Shown in pieces: positions 1 through 7,774 of a stretch of 19,507 nt of DNA. Location of the stretch: NCBI GenBank assembly GCA_019057975.1, contig JAHLWJ010000051.1:1-19507 (forward strand), read 5' to 3'. The position numbers and the translations under genes are program-made. Origin of the DNA: Promethearchaeota archaeon (GTDB lineage: Archaea > Asgardarchaeota > Lokiarchaeia > Sigynarchaeales > SOKP01). The number at the start of each line of letters is the position of its first letter. The first letter of the stretch is position 1. The notes below the pieces were generated by a model, which was given only the letters and a program-made list of their open reading frames with translations, was not told where the DNA came from and ran no database searches.

Positions 1-257
1 ATTTCTAAATTTATATGTCATTTTTTTATTTTTTGAGTTTTAAACCCCATTTTTTCATGTCATATTTCAGGTTGTCAACCTTGATTTGACAATTCAATAT
101 ATGTAAACCAGTATTTAAATGTTGTGATTTTAAAACATAAATATTTTACTGCTCAATAAATCATTAAACTGTTAATCTTTGAAAAGATATTTATAAATAA
201 TAATAATATCATAATTATAATAGAAGAAAAAAATCAAAGGATTTTAAGAAGAGTATT
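1..257. other. A+T-rich leader region upstream of the LRR gene
   Basis: No open frame of note lies here. Two items are visible. One is a short inverted repeat, TTGTCAA at 72-78 and TTGACAA at 86-92, whose left arm lies inside the palindrome GGTTGTCAACC (70-80); it could be an operator. The other is a TATA-like element at 190-199, listed separately. The region may also hold the end of an upstream gene outside the window, but I see no coding frame to support that. Confidence 0.4.
190..199 (+). promoter_or_regulatory. TATA-box-like element before the LRR gene
   Basis: The sequence TTTATAAATA resembles an archaeal TATA box. It lies about 60 bases upstream of the ATG at 258, which would give a transcript with a leader of roughly 35 bases. 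In such A+T-rich DNA this motif can occur by chance, so the call is tentative. Confidence 0.3.
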
Positions 258-1247
258 ATGGCACGAGGGAGCGCACAAATACTAGATGATGATGAAGAAT
301 TAGACTTAATTTCCTTTATGTTAGATGCGTGTGGGATCGATGATGGTGACTTCTTTGAGGATGAAAGAACTCTAACAAGGGAGAACTTGGAGAAAAATTT
401 CAAATTCTTAATGAAAATGGTGGAGAGTCGTTCTTCTCGTAGAGCAGCTTACTTTGTCATCGGATATCTTATTCTTATTACAGGCTCAAGAATGTCTGAC
501 GACTTACGTTATAAAATATTAAATAATACTAAATGGGAGCATGAAGTGGGCTACTGGTTTAGACAAGAAGATGAAGTTAAAAGAAAAATTTACCTTAATG
601 ATTTTAGGGAGAAAATCGAAATTCATAGACCAAATCTTATGTTATATCCAGTGAAATTAAAATACTTTAACAATTTAGATCTCTCAGAAGCTATTATTGG
701 ACTTAAAAACTTTCGAAATGCATTAAAATCAGGGCGGATCAATAAAATAAGACACCTAAAAATTGATGGCTGGAATTTAAAGATGGTGCCCGAGGAAGTA
801 TTCGAATTGAAAAGATTAGAATCCTTAAGTCTAGAGTCAAATCAAATTACTAATGTCCCTAAAATTATTTCAGAGCTACACTCACTTAAATACTTAAACC
901 TTGAAAATAATAAAATAGGAAATCTTCCTTCTTCTATCTTAAATTTACCATCATTAACATACCTTAACTTAGACTTTAACTTACTCAATCATATTCCAGA
1001 TTCAATAATTAGATTACCTTCAATAGAAGTTTTAGGATTAAGTCACAATCATATTTCATCTATTCCAGAATCAATAGAAGAAATGAAATCACTTAAAACA
1101 CTTGCCGTAAATAATAACACTATTACAAAACTACCAAGAACAATAAGTAATCTAAGTTCTCTAAAATTTTTATACCTTAGAAGAAATAAGATAGAATCTA
1201 TCCCTAAATCTCTTAAAAATGTAAAATTCTCTATTGTACTAAAATAG
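258..1247 (+). CDS. Leucine-rich-repeat protein
   Basis: A 329-residue protein, probably cytoplasmic: it has no signal peptide or membrane segment. The N-terminus (1-45) is strongly acidic. Residues about 46-160 look alpha-helical, with a SRRAAYFVIGYLIL stretch that could be a HEAT/armadillo-like helical repeat. Residues about 165-324 hold seven regular 23-residue LRR units of the form LxxLxLxxNxIxxIPxxIxxL, with units starting near residues 165, 188, 211, 234, 257, 280 and 303. LRR arrays are protein-interaction scaffolds, so a binding or adaptor role is expected, but the partner cannot be read from sequence. No enzymatic domain such as a GTPase or kinase is fused to it. The ATG at 258 lacks a good Shine-Dalgarno sequence. 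It converges on the minus-strand gene at 1291-2199 with only 43 bases between them. The LRR call is secure; the function is unknown. Confidence 0.93.
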   Translation: MARGSAQILDDDEELDLISFMLDACGIDDGDFFEDERTLTRENLEKNFKFLMKMVESRSSRRAAYFVIGYLILITGSRMSDDLRYKILNNTKWEHEVGYWFRQEDEVKRKIYLNDFREKIEIHRPNLMLYPVKLKYFNNLDLSEAIIGLKNFRNALKSGRINKIRHLKIDGWNLKMVPEEVFELKRLESLSLESNQITNVPKIISELHSLKYLNLENNKIGNLPSSILNLPSLTYLNLDFNLLNHIPDSIIRLPSIEVLGLSHNHISSIPESIEEMKSLKTLAVNNNTITKLPRTISNLSSLKFLYLRRNKIESIPKSLKNVKFSIVLK

Positions 1248-1290
1248 GAAATTTATAAAAAAAATTATGTTACTTGTCTTGTTGTTATAT

Positions 1291-2199
1291 CTATGTACCG
1301 CCTAAATAACCCGTAGAGTGTATTCTTTTAGCTTCCTTATATGTAGTGCCAAAAAGCTCTTGAATTCTTTCATTAATTAATCTAATTCCCTTAGCAGTAG
1401 GCTTTTTGTCAAATGCTGTCAATAAGTTAGTAGGTATATCCCATCCAATCTTAATCAATAAGTCACGAGCATTTTTAGAATCTCCAATTAATCTTTTTGC
1501 AAGTGGCTTTAAATATTTTTCATGATATAAACTTCTTATACCACCAATCTCCCCCATGAAAGCCTGAAACGCACCTGGGTACAAATACCCCTTAGATTTT
1601 GTTAGACCTAAAGCCCTTACTAATGGATCATAACTGTCATAACCATTTTGTATAATAAGAGAAGTAATTAAACTTTTTAAGCTTTTTTTGCCTCTCTCAG
1701 TCTTAGCTAGAAATGCAAACACTTCATTAGGTCCGTATCCTTCAAAGAATTCTGCAAGTTGTCCTGGTGTTAATAAGCCATCTTCTATAAGCTCAAATAT
1801 CTTGCTTATTATTAGCTCTTCTTGTACAATACGGAAAGACTTACCTTCATGACTTATTCTTATAATTATCTTACTAAATATCTCATAAGGTGAAAAATTT
1901 CTTAGAAATTGAATTTTTTTACGATCTGAAGAAAATTGAACAATATCGAATTTTTTTAATTCCTCAATAAGATCAATTGATTGAGCACCATCGATATTAT
2001 ATGACCATGCCTTTTCTGTTAATTCAAAATTAGATATTTCGGAACATCCGTTTAAACTATTTAATAAACGGAAATATTTTCCATATTTCAAAACTCTTGG
2101 TAAATAAGTTTCAAAGTCAAATCTAGCAATAGGCTCTACAGAATCAATAGCTCTTGTGATCCAGTTAATTATCCAAATGTATTTTTTTTCAATGCCCAT
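1291..2199 (-). CDS. Conserved-looking hypothetical protein, 302 residues
   Basis: I do not recognise this protein. It is soluble and mostly alpha-helical by composition, with no signal peptide, membrane segment, cysteine cluster or nucleotide-binding loop. Residues about 60-110 (AWSYNIDGAQSIDLIEELKK and the following beta-like stretch ending FLRNF) could be a small winged-helix-like unit. Residues about 130-200 are helical and hydrophobic. The C-terminus carries a basic segment and ends in GYLGGT. The ATG start at 2199 has no close Shine-Dalgarno sequence; a GAGGT lies about 15 bases upstream, probably too far to matter. It reads in the same direction as the tRNA-Asp fragment, which lies 215 bases upstream. 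Intact length and normal codon structure argue for a real gene. No function is proposed. Confidence 0.75.
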   Translation of the reverse strand: MGIEKKYIWIINWITRAIDSVEPIARFDFETYLPRVLKYGKYFRLLNSLNGCSEISNFELTEKAWSYNIDGAQSIDLIEELKKFDIVQFSSDRKKIQFLRNFSPYEIFSKIIIRISHEGKSFRIVQEELIISKIFELIEDGLLTPGQLAEFFEGYGPNEVFAFLAKTERGKKSLKSLITSLIIQNGYDSYDPLVRALGLTKSKGYLYPGAFQAFMGEIGGIRSLYHEKYLKPLAKRLIGDSKNARDLLIKIGWDIPTNLLTAFDKKPTAKGIRLINERIQELFGTTYKEAKRIHSTGYLGGT

Positions 2200-2413
2200 A
2201 TATTTTATAAATAACCTCGTAAAATAATAATTAATTAATTTTGATATTAGTAAGTTACTAATTTTAAAATTATTCTATTTTCAATAAAGAAGAATAATCG
2301 TCTCTTTTTTTATTATATTAGTTTTTATTTAAATTTATTTCTAATGATTATTGTTAACTTAATGCAATTAAAAAAAGTTCTATTCAAAAGAAAAGTGTAT
2401 ACTAATTTTAAAA

Positions 2414-2475
2414 TGGTGCGGCTAGCGGGATTTGAACCCGCGTCGCAGGAGTGACAGTCCCGAATGCTTTCGGTT
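2414..2475 (-). pseudogene. tRNA-Asp (GTC) lacking its 5' part
   Basis: On the minus strand a nearly complete tRNA 3' portion is visible. The anticodon arm is CGGGA-CTGTCAC-TCCTG, with anticodon GTC at 2455-2453. A four-base variable region follows, then the T arm GCGGG-TTCAAAT-CCCGC, the acceptor 3' strand TAGCCGC, discriminator A and an encoded CCA (2416-2414). The sequence CCGAAAGCATT before the anticodon stem looks like the 3' half of a D loop and D stem. Upstream of that the structure fails: the required 5' acceptor strand GCGGCTA and the 5' D stem are absent, and TAGCCGC does not occur downstream on the plus strand as far as 3000. I read this as a truncated tRNA gene, of the kind left at one end of an element integrated in a tRNA. 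An exon far away or a split tRNA is a less likely alternative. Confidence 0.7.
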
Positions 2476-2523
2476 AAGTAGACAAAATTGTAATACTTAA
2501 AGACCGGGCATATGAAGGCTTGA

Positions 2524-3005
2524 AAAATTTCCTCTTGTTATATTTTGTATGGTGTAAGACATTACGGTTTTGGTAAACTATTTGAAATTCCTTTTGGGGT
2601 TATGGCTCTGTTAAATGATAAAGAATTTGTTATTAAAAGTCACATATGGAACAAAATTAGTATGGCCCAACCACAATTATATAGATTCAAAATGCGATTA
2701 TCCCAAAGGTTCAAGGATATCGAATGCTATACAGTCATAGATGATCAGTTAGTTAATATAGCCGTTCAGTTATTCCAATCAACACTATTTAATACCGGAA
2801 AAAGTGGAAGACCATTAAAAGAAAGTTTTGTTATCCACGAAAGTCATAAATTATCTCAAGAATTTGCAAGTAAAGCAGATTCGATTGGGGTGTTATATTA
2901 CAAGGATTAAGGCATTTTAATTAATAACTATGATCAACAAGTATCTCAAGAAGGTATTAATTCTCCCTGTGAAGTGCTTTATAAAATGATATATACATTC
3001 TGCTA
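2524..3005 (+). pseudogene. Decayed protein gene beside the tRNA fragment
   Basis: From 2524 to 2910 a frame is open for 128 codons but has no convincing start: the first TTG is at 2545 and no ATG fits. It ends at a TAA (2908-2910). The same frame then stays open for 31 more codons to a TAG at 3003-3005, and the translated text reads on smoothly (SIGVLYYKD, stop, GILINNYDQQVSQEG). That pattern suggests a gene that has lost its 5' end and acquired an in-frame stop. Composition is protein-like, with many charged and aromatic residues. I recognise no family; being next to a broken tRNA, it may be debris of an integrated element. It could instead be a short genuine gene ending at 2910. Confidence 0.4.
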
Positions 3006-3067
3006 GATTATTATAGGTAAATTTTAGACAAGCGTATTTAATTTCGATTAAATAGTTTCATTTTTTA

Positions 3068-3640
3068 TTATTTTTTTATTTTGGTTTTAATTCTACTAGT
3101 TATGACAGGTGTGCAGATTTTAATCGCTTCTTTATCAGTAAATCGATTTTCTTTAATAAAATATGTGTTATTACTGTAAGGTTTTTTATATCTTCCTAAA
3201 TGTTCTTTTTCTAACTTTTCCAAAATTTCTCTATATATGTTTTCTATGTTTAAAAAATCGTTTTCTAGATTTAGTCCTTTATTTAGATATTCCACTTCCT
3301 CTCTTAGCTTCTTTATCAGTAAGCCGTGACTTTTTCTATTTTTATCACCAAAAGATGAAAATAAATTATCGAATAATCTTCCTACTCTTTCTTGAATATT
3401 GTTTACTCCACGATCAACTTCTTTGACATCCGCTTTATATTCATCAGATATAGGTGTTTCCAACACCCATCTATTAAAAAGATATTTTGCATATTTTGTT
3501 AAATAAATTTGAATATCACCAATGATATCCTCTTTTAATTCTTCTAAAAAACTAAATCTTCTTTCTTCCAAAATTAACGCATATTTTACAAAATCTCTTG
3601 GAATAATTAATTCATATAGCTTATAGAGAGAATTTACCAA
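3068..3640 (-). CDS. Hypothetical helical protein, 190 residues
   Basis: Not recognised. The protein is rich in Lys, Glu, Leu and Ile and probably entirely alpha-helical. Heptad-like spacing at about residues 75-145 (RVGRLFDNLF ... LIKKLREEVEYLNKGL) suggests a coiled coil or helical bundle. There is no signal peptide, membrane span, metal-binding cluster or obvious catalytic motif. The tail (TSRIKTKIKK) is basic. The start is TTG at 3640, bounded by an in-frame stop about 20 bases further upstream, so the protein cannot be much longer at that end. It stands alone, between the decayed gene and the CDP-sugar operon, which reads away from it. A real gene is likely but not certain. Confidence 0.6.
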   Translation of the reverse strand: MVNSLYKLYELIIPRDFVKYALILEERRFSFLEELKEDIIGDIQIYLTKYAKYLFNRWVLETPISDEYKADVKEVDRGVNNIQERVGRLFDNLFSSFGDKNRKSHGLLIKKLREEVEYLNKGLNLENDFLNIENIYREILEKLEKEHLGRYKKPYSNNTYFIKENRFTDKEAIKICTPVITSRIKTKIKK

Positions 3641-3981
3641 ACTCTCAAAAAAGAGGATTTATATAATTCTAAAAAAGCAAAATACTCTAATTTTATTTCA
3701 ACAAGTAATCAATCTGGATTAAGCCTAATGGAGTTTTGAAATTTAAAGTTCTGATATTTATCAAAATGATCACTAAAGAAAAGAATAAAAATGAAAAATT
3801 CAAACTTGATCATTTTAATTTGTAGATTCAAAAAAAACTATAGGAAATTGTTACTAAAACCTTTTTAATTAGTTAATGATTAAAACAAATCAAAAGATTT
3901 TTTCCAATAAAAAATTTGCAAATTTAGTGCAATTGCGTATAATAATCTTTTAGTCCGAATTAATTTGAAAATTCTTATGAA
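3641..3981. other. Divergent intergenic region before the CDP-sugar operon
   Basis: No gene is seen in these 341 bases. They separate a minus-strand gene from the plus-strand sugar operon, so they should carry promoters for both. A perfect 10-base inverted repeat, AAAATGATCA (3763-3772) and TGATCATTTT (3807-3816), flanks a 34-base spacer. A GTATAATAAT element (3937-3946) is placed well for a TATA box of the operon. Confidence 0.4.
3763..3816. repeat. 10-base inverted repeat in the operon leader
   Basis: The arms AAAATGATCA and TGATCATTTT are exact reverse complements separated by 34 bases. Each contains the palindrome TGATCA. This could be a paired operator for a dimeric regulator, lying about 165-220 bases before the rfbF start. 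A chance origin in low-G+C DNA is possible. Confidence 0.35.
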
Positions 3982-4758
3982 ATGAAAGTTATAATATTAG
4001 CAGGAGGATGGAGTACTAGACTTGGTCGTGTTACTGATTTAATTCCAAAACCAATGGTGAAAATAGGAAGTAAACCAATATTATGGCATATTATGAAGAT
4101 TTATTCTCATTATGGATATAAAGATTTTATAATTTGTTTAGGTGTGAAGGGAGAAATTATAAAAAGCTTTTTTTATAATTACAATGTTCACTATAATAAT
4201 TTCACTATAAATTTTAAAAATGAAAAAATTAAATTCCATGATTTTCATGATAAATTAGATTGGAGAGTAAGTTTAATTGACACAGGTTTGAATACCTTAA
4301 AGGGTGGACGAATAAAAAGAATTGAAAAGTATATTGATCCTGATATGAACATGTTAACATATGGAGATGGTTTAGCTGATATTGATATCAATGATTTAAT
4401 TAAATATCATAAATCCCATGGAAAAACTTTAACTATTACAGGAGTTCATAAACCATCTCGTTTTGGGGAATTATATGAAATAGAGGGAAAATTAATAAAA
4501 TTTAAAGAAAAACCACAATCATCAATAGGAATAATAAATGGAGGTTTTATGGTTTTTAATAATAGTTTATTAGATTATCTTAATACAGATGAAACCTGTG
4601 ATTTTGAACATGTGGTACTAGAAGAATTAGTTAAAAAGGGAGAAGTAATGGTATATAAACATAATAAACATTGGGATTGTATGGATGATGAAGTTGATAT
4701 TGATTATTTAAACAAATTATGGAATACAAATAATGCATTTTGGAAGGTTTGGATGTGA
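3982..4758 (+). CDS. rfbF: Glucose-1-phosphate cytidylyltransferase
   Basis: Catalyses CTP + glucose-1-phosphate to CDP-glucose + pyrophosphate in the cytoplasm, the entry step to CDP-linked 6-deoxy sugars. At 258 residues it has the usual family length. The N-terminus carries the nucleotidyltransferase signature LAGGWSTRLG (the family normally has G-x-G-T-R) followed by IPKPMVKIG and the family-specific KPILWHIMKIYSHYG and DFIICLG. Further diagnostic parts are the DTGLNTLKGGRIKR stretch (about 92-106), TYGDGLADI with the metal-binding Asp (about 126-134), NGGFMVF, CDFEHVVLEEL and WDCMDDEVD near the end. It is the first gene of a four-gene operon, and its TGA overlaps the GTG start of the next gene. 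The ATG at 3982 aligns with the family start. Confidence 0.95.
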   Translation: MKVIILAGGWSTRLGRVTDLIPKPMVKIGSKPILWHIMKIYSHYGYKDFIICLGVKGEIIKSFFYNYNVHYNNFTINFKNEKIKFHDFHDKLDWRVSLIDTGLNTLKGGRIKRIEKYIDPDMNMLTYGDGLADIDINDLIKYHKSHGKTLTITGVHKPSRFGELYEIEGKLIKFKEKPQSSIGIINGGFMVFNNSLLDYLNTDETCDFEHVVLEELVKKGEVMVYKHNKHWDCMDDEVDIDYLNKLWNTNNAFWKVWM

Positions 4759-5834
4759 AAAGGGTTTTTGGAGGATTTTTTGAAGACAAAAAAATTCTAA
4801 TTACAGGACACACTGGTTTTATTGGTTCTTGGTTAACCATTATTCTTAATGAACTTGGGGCTAAACTAATTGGATATGCTCAACCTCCTTATACACGTAA
4901 AGGTAATTTTGTTCAAGCTAATTTAGAAACTAAAATTAAAAGTATTATTGGAGATATAAGAAATTATGATAGAGTTAAAAAAGTTATTAAGAATTATCAA
5001 CCCGAAATAATTTTTCACCTAGCAGCTCAACCAATTGTGGGGAGATCGTATAAAAATCCAAAATTAACTTTTAATACGAATATTTCTGGAACTATAAATG
5101 TATTTGAGGCTTTTAAAAAATCGGCTGATTCGAAAATAATTATTAATCTTACTAGCGACAAATGTTATGAGAATTTAGAATTAAAAAGAGGATATACTGA
5201 AAATGATCGACTTGGTGGTTATGATCCCTATAGTTGCAGTAAGACTTGTTCAGAAGTTATAACAAACTCCTATAGAAAATCATTTTTTAATGAAAATCTA
5301 AATGAAAATAAAAAAAAAGTGTCTTCTGTAAGGTGTGGAAATATAATTGGAGGAGGAGATTGGCAAGAGGATCGATTAATCCCTGATCTTATGAGAGCAA
5401 TAGACAATGATTCAGATTTAATTATAAAAAATCCAAATTCTTTAAGAGCATGGCAATATATTTTAGAACCACTTCGAGGCTTTTTAATATTAACTATGAA
5501 AATGTGTGGGGACGGTAATATTTATTCAAGTGCTTGGAATCTCGGACCAAATCAGAATGATAATTTTAAAGTAATAGAGGTAATTGAAAGATTTATTAAA
5601 TGTATAGGGAAAGGGCGTTACAAAATCCAATTTAGAAGAGGTGAAGATTATTTTCATGAAACAAAATTATTAAAATTAGATATTTCTAAAGCTAAAGCAT
5701 ATCTAGAATGGGAGCCAATACTAAATTTTGATGAAGCTATAGAATTCACATGTAAGTGGTATTTAAATGAAAATATTGATTATGATTTTAATGTTAAACT
5801 TATAGATGAATACTTTAAAAAAAATATACCATAA
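4755..5834 (+). CDS. rfbG: CDP-glucose 4,6-dehydratase
   Basis: Converts CDP-glucose to CDP-4-keto-6-deoxy-D-glucose with tightly bound NAD. An extended SDR fold is evident: GHTGFIGSW nucleotide-binding loop near residue 20, HLAAQPIVGRSY, TSDKCYE, the catalytic YSCSK (YxxxK), GGYDPYS, and RCGNIIGGGDW with DRLIPDLMRA, which mark the RfbG family rather than RmlB. I chose the GTG at 4755: it overlaps the upstream TGA (GTGA), follows a GGAAGG Shine-Dalgarno-like sequence at 4742-4747, and leaves a family-like N-terminus. A longer TTG start at 4740 would place that purine tract inside the gene. The protein is about 359 residues, normal for the family. It is translationally coupled to rfbF and is followed after four bases by the epimerase. 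Confidence 0.95.
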   Translation: MKRVFGGFFEDKKILITGHTGFIGSWLTIILNELGAKLIGYAQPPYTRKGNFVQANLETKIKSIIGDIRNYDRVKKVIKNYQPEIIFHLAAQPIVGRSYKNPKLTFNTNISGTINVFEAFKKSADSKIIINLTSDKCYENLELKRGYTENDRLGGYDPYSCSKTCSEVITNSYRKSFFNENLNENKKKVSSVRCGNIIGGGDWQEDRLIPDLMRAIDNDSDLIIKNPNSLRAWQYILEPLRGFLILTMKMCGDGNIYSSAWNLGPNQNDNFKVIEVIERFIKCIGKGRYKIQFRRGEDYFHETKLLKLDISKAKAYLEWEPILNFDEAIEFTCKWYLNENIDYDFNVKLIDEYFKKNIP

Positions 5835-5838
5835 TCTT

Positions 5839-6399
5839 ATGAAATTTATTAAAACCAAAATGAAAAATCTATATGTAATTAAACCAGAACCTATTATAGA
5901 CCATCGAGGACAGTTTGTCAGGGTTTTCTGCAAAAAAGAAATGATAAAAATTGGTCATAATAAGGAAATCGTTAATATTAATCATTCAATGACTAAAAAG
6001 AAAGGTTCTATTAGAGGATTACATTTTCAATTTCATCCCAAAGCAGAAATTAAAATTGTGCAGTGCATTACTGGCTCTGTCTATGATGTAGCAGTCGATA
6101 TCAGGAAGAATTCAAAAACTTTCTTACACTGGTATGGAGATGTATTATCTGCTAAAAATATGAAATTATTGTATATCCCAGAAGGATTTGCTCATGGCTT
6201 TCAAACCCTTGAAAATAATTCTGAAATTTTATATTTTGTAACTGAATTCTATTTTCCTGAGTATGAAGGCGGAGTCTTATACAATGATTCTAAATTAAAT
6301 ATTAAATGGCCCTTAGAAGTTACAGATATATCAAAGAAAGATCGAGAGATAGAATTATTAGATGATGATTTTAGAGGAATTCAAATAAATTTCCTATAA
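5839..6399 (+). CDS. rfbC: RfbC-type 4-keto-6-deoxyhexose 3,5-epimerase
   Basis: A cupin epimerase of the dTDP-4-dehydrorhamnose 3,5-epimerase family. Visible family features are EPIIDHRGQFVRVF at the N-terminus, SMTKKKGSIRGLHFQ with the catalytic His in GLHFQ, VQCITGSVYDVAVDIRKNS, IPEGFAHGFQTL, and VTEFYFPEYEGGVLYNDSKLNI, which holds the conserved Tyr and the NxxLxIxW region leading to WPL. The ATG at 5839 is chosen because MKFIKTKMKNLYVIKPEP aligns with the family start; an upstream ATG at 5806 would overlap rfbG by 29 bases, and an internal ATG at 5860 is possible. Family members usually act on dTDP sugars, but this one is locked between CDP-glucose enzymes, so the substrate is inferred to be CDP-4-keto-6-deoxyglucose, giving an L-configured product. 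About 186 residues, normal length. Confidence 0.88.
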   Translation: MKFIKTKMKNLYVIKPEPIIDHRGQFVRVFCKKEMIKIGHNKEIVNINHSMTKKKGSIRGLHFQFHPKAEIKIVQCITGSVYDVAVDIRKNSKTFLHWYGDVLSAKNMKLLYIPEGFAHGFQTLENNSEILYFVTEFYFPEYEGGVLYNDSKLNIKWPLEVTDISKKDREIELLDDDFRGIQINFL

Positions 6400-6403
6400 A
6401 AAT

Positions 6404-7288
6404 ATGAAACTTATAAAAATACTAGTAACAGGAGCAACAGGTTTTATTGGAAATCATGTTATAAAAGAATTATTAAAAACTTCTAACTATGAAATCATCG
6501 CTACATCAATTGATCTTGCTAATAAAATTAAAAAATTTGAATGGTGCAATGAAGTAGAATATATTCAAAGTGATTTGAATGAATCAAAAGAAAATTATTT
6601 CAATTTTTTTAAAAAGCCAGAAAAATTAATACATTTAGCTTGGGAAGGTTTACCAAATTATAATGAATTATTTCACATTGAAAGAAATCTATTTTCAAAT
6701 TATTATTTTTTAAAAAACATCATAATAAATGGTTTGAGAGATGTTAATATAATTGGCACATGTTTTGAATACGGATTAAAAGAAGGGTGTCTATCTGAAG
6801 ACTTGGAAACTAATCCCGTTCTCCCATATGCAATTGCAAAAGACACATTAAGGAGATTAATAGAAGTTTTAGGGAGAAAATATAGCTTCAATTTTAAATG
6901 GATTCGACCCTTTTACACGTATGGTGAAGGCCAAAATCCTAAATCGTTATTACCTCAATTAATTAAAGCGTTAGATGAAAACAAAGAATTTTTTAACATG
7001 ACTGGGGGTGAACAATTAAGAGATTACATACCTGTAGAGAAGCTTGCAGAGTATATTGTAAAGATATCTCAGCAAAATGAAAAGAATCTTATAATAAATT
7101 GTTGTAGTGGAAATCCAATATCTATCAGAACCTTTATTGAAAATTTTTTAAAAGAAAAAAAAAAAAGAATTAAACTAAATTTGGGATATTATCCTTACCC
7201 TAATTATGTACCGATGGCTTTCTGGGGTGATATAGCTAAGCTGAATCGTATTCTTTCCACCTATGACAATAAGAATAAAAATGGATAG
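6404..7288 (+). CDS. SDR-family 4-ketoreductase of the CDP-sugar operon
   Basis: An NAD(P)-dependent extended SDR of 294 residues, probably reducing the C4 keto group of the sugar made by the preceding enzymes. The Rossmann loop VTGATGFIG is at residues about 8-16. HLAWEGLPNY, GTCFEYGLKEG, PYAIAKDTLRR (the YxxxK catalytic pair in YAIAK), IRPFYTYGEGQNPKSLLPQL, GGEQLRDYIPVEK and the C-terminal LNLGYYPYPNYVPMAFWGD follow. From memory, this set of motifs occurs in proteins annotated as CDP-abequose synthase-like or dTDP-6-deoxy-L-talose 4-dehydrogenase-like. The stereochemistry of the product cannot be told from the sequence. It starts five bases after the epimerase stop and closes the operon. 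A dense 3' hairpin region follows. Confidence 0.85.
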   Translation: MKLIKILVTGATGFIGNHVIKELLKTSNYEIIATSIDLANKIKKFEWCNEVEYIQSDLNESKENYFNFFKKPEKLIHLAWEGLPNYNELFHIERNLFSNYYFLKNIIINGLRDVNIIGTCFEYGLKEGCLSEDLETNPVLPYAIAKDTLRRLIEVLGRKYSFNFKWIRPFYTYGEGQNPKSLLPQLIKALDENKEFFNMTGGEQLRDYIPVEKLAEYIVKISQQNEKNLIINCCSGNPISIRTFIENFLKEKKKRIKLNLGYYPYPNYVPMAFWGDIAKLNRILSTYDNKNKNG

Positions 7289-7774
7289 CTTAATAATAAA
7301 ATCTTCAATATTGATTGGTAAAAATTTTATTCATTACAATTTTTCTATGTAAAGAAGGTCCAATCAAATTTTCTATAATTTTACAGTGTTGTATAGGGTA
7401 TGATTAGATACAAAGTAAATTTTTGAATAATTTTTTCTATACTTTCGTTTGATTCAGAAGTGATGAAAAACACTAAGCATTGAAATTCTATATTCGCTTA
7501 GATTATACATATTTTCTTCCCTATTATATGAATTAAGCTAACAAGTTTCCAGAGGCTAGATTTTAGTTATCTTTCTAATTAGTTTCAATGAATTTTGAAT
7601 CTAACTTCTGGATTTTATTCAACTCAATCTTATAAATCAATTTTTTTGACAAATTAGGAAATATTTAAATTCTATCTTGATATAATCTTCTATTGAGATT
7701 CAATAAATACAGATTTTTAATTATTTAAACGAATAATCTAATTTAAAAAAGAATTATACAAAGATGATGAACTA
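7289..7774. other. 486-base intergenic region between sugar operon and cassette
   Basis: No gene is visible on either strand. Just after the sugar operon lies a nested palindromic region: AATAAAAT (7295-7302) and ATTTTATT (7324-7331) pair around the 10-base palindrome TCAATATTGA (7305-7314), possibly a 3'-end or processing structure. A weak TATA-like ATTTAAAAAA lies near 7740-7749, 25-35 bases before the cassette's first ATG. The rest is featureless A+T-rich DNA. Confidence 0.4.

Noticed and set aside
2476..2765. A 5' tRNA exon for the tRNA-Asp fragment (plus-strand TAGCCGT near 2759, or minus-strand GCCCGGT near 2509)
   Set aside because: The first gives ACGGCTA with a mismatch at the first pair and no D-arm sequence after it; the second does not pair with TAGCCGC at all. 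Neither makes a credible acceptor stem.
3163..3426. Plus-strand open frame of 87 codons opposite the 190-residue gene
   Set aside because: Its Phe/Leu/Tyr-rich content mirrors the Lys/Glu-rich gene on the minus strand, and it has no start context or recognisable family.
7289..7774. Hidden small gene in the long gap before the cassette
   Set aside because: All frames are broken by frequent stops and I see no protein-like stretch; only A+T-rich DNA with a nested palindrome.
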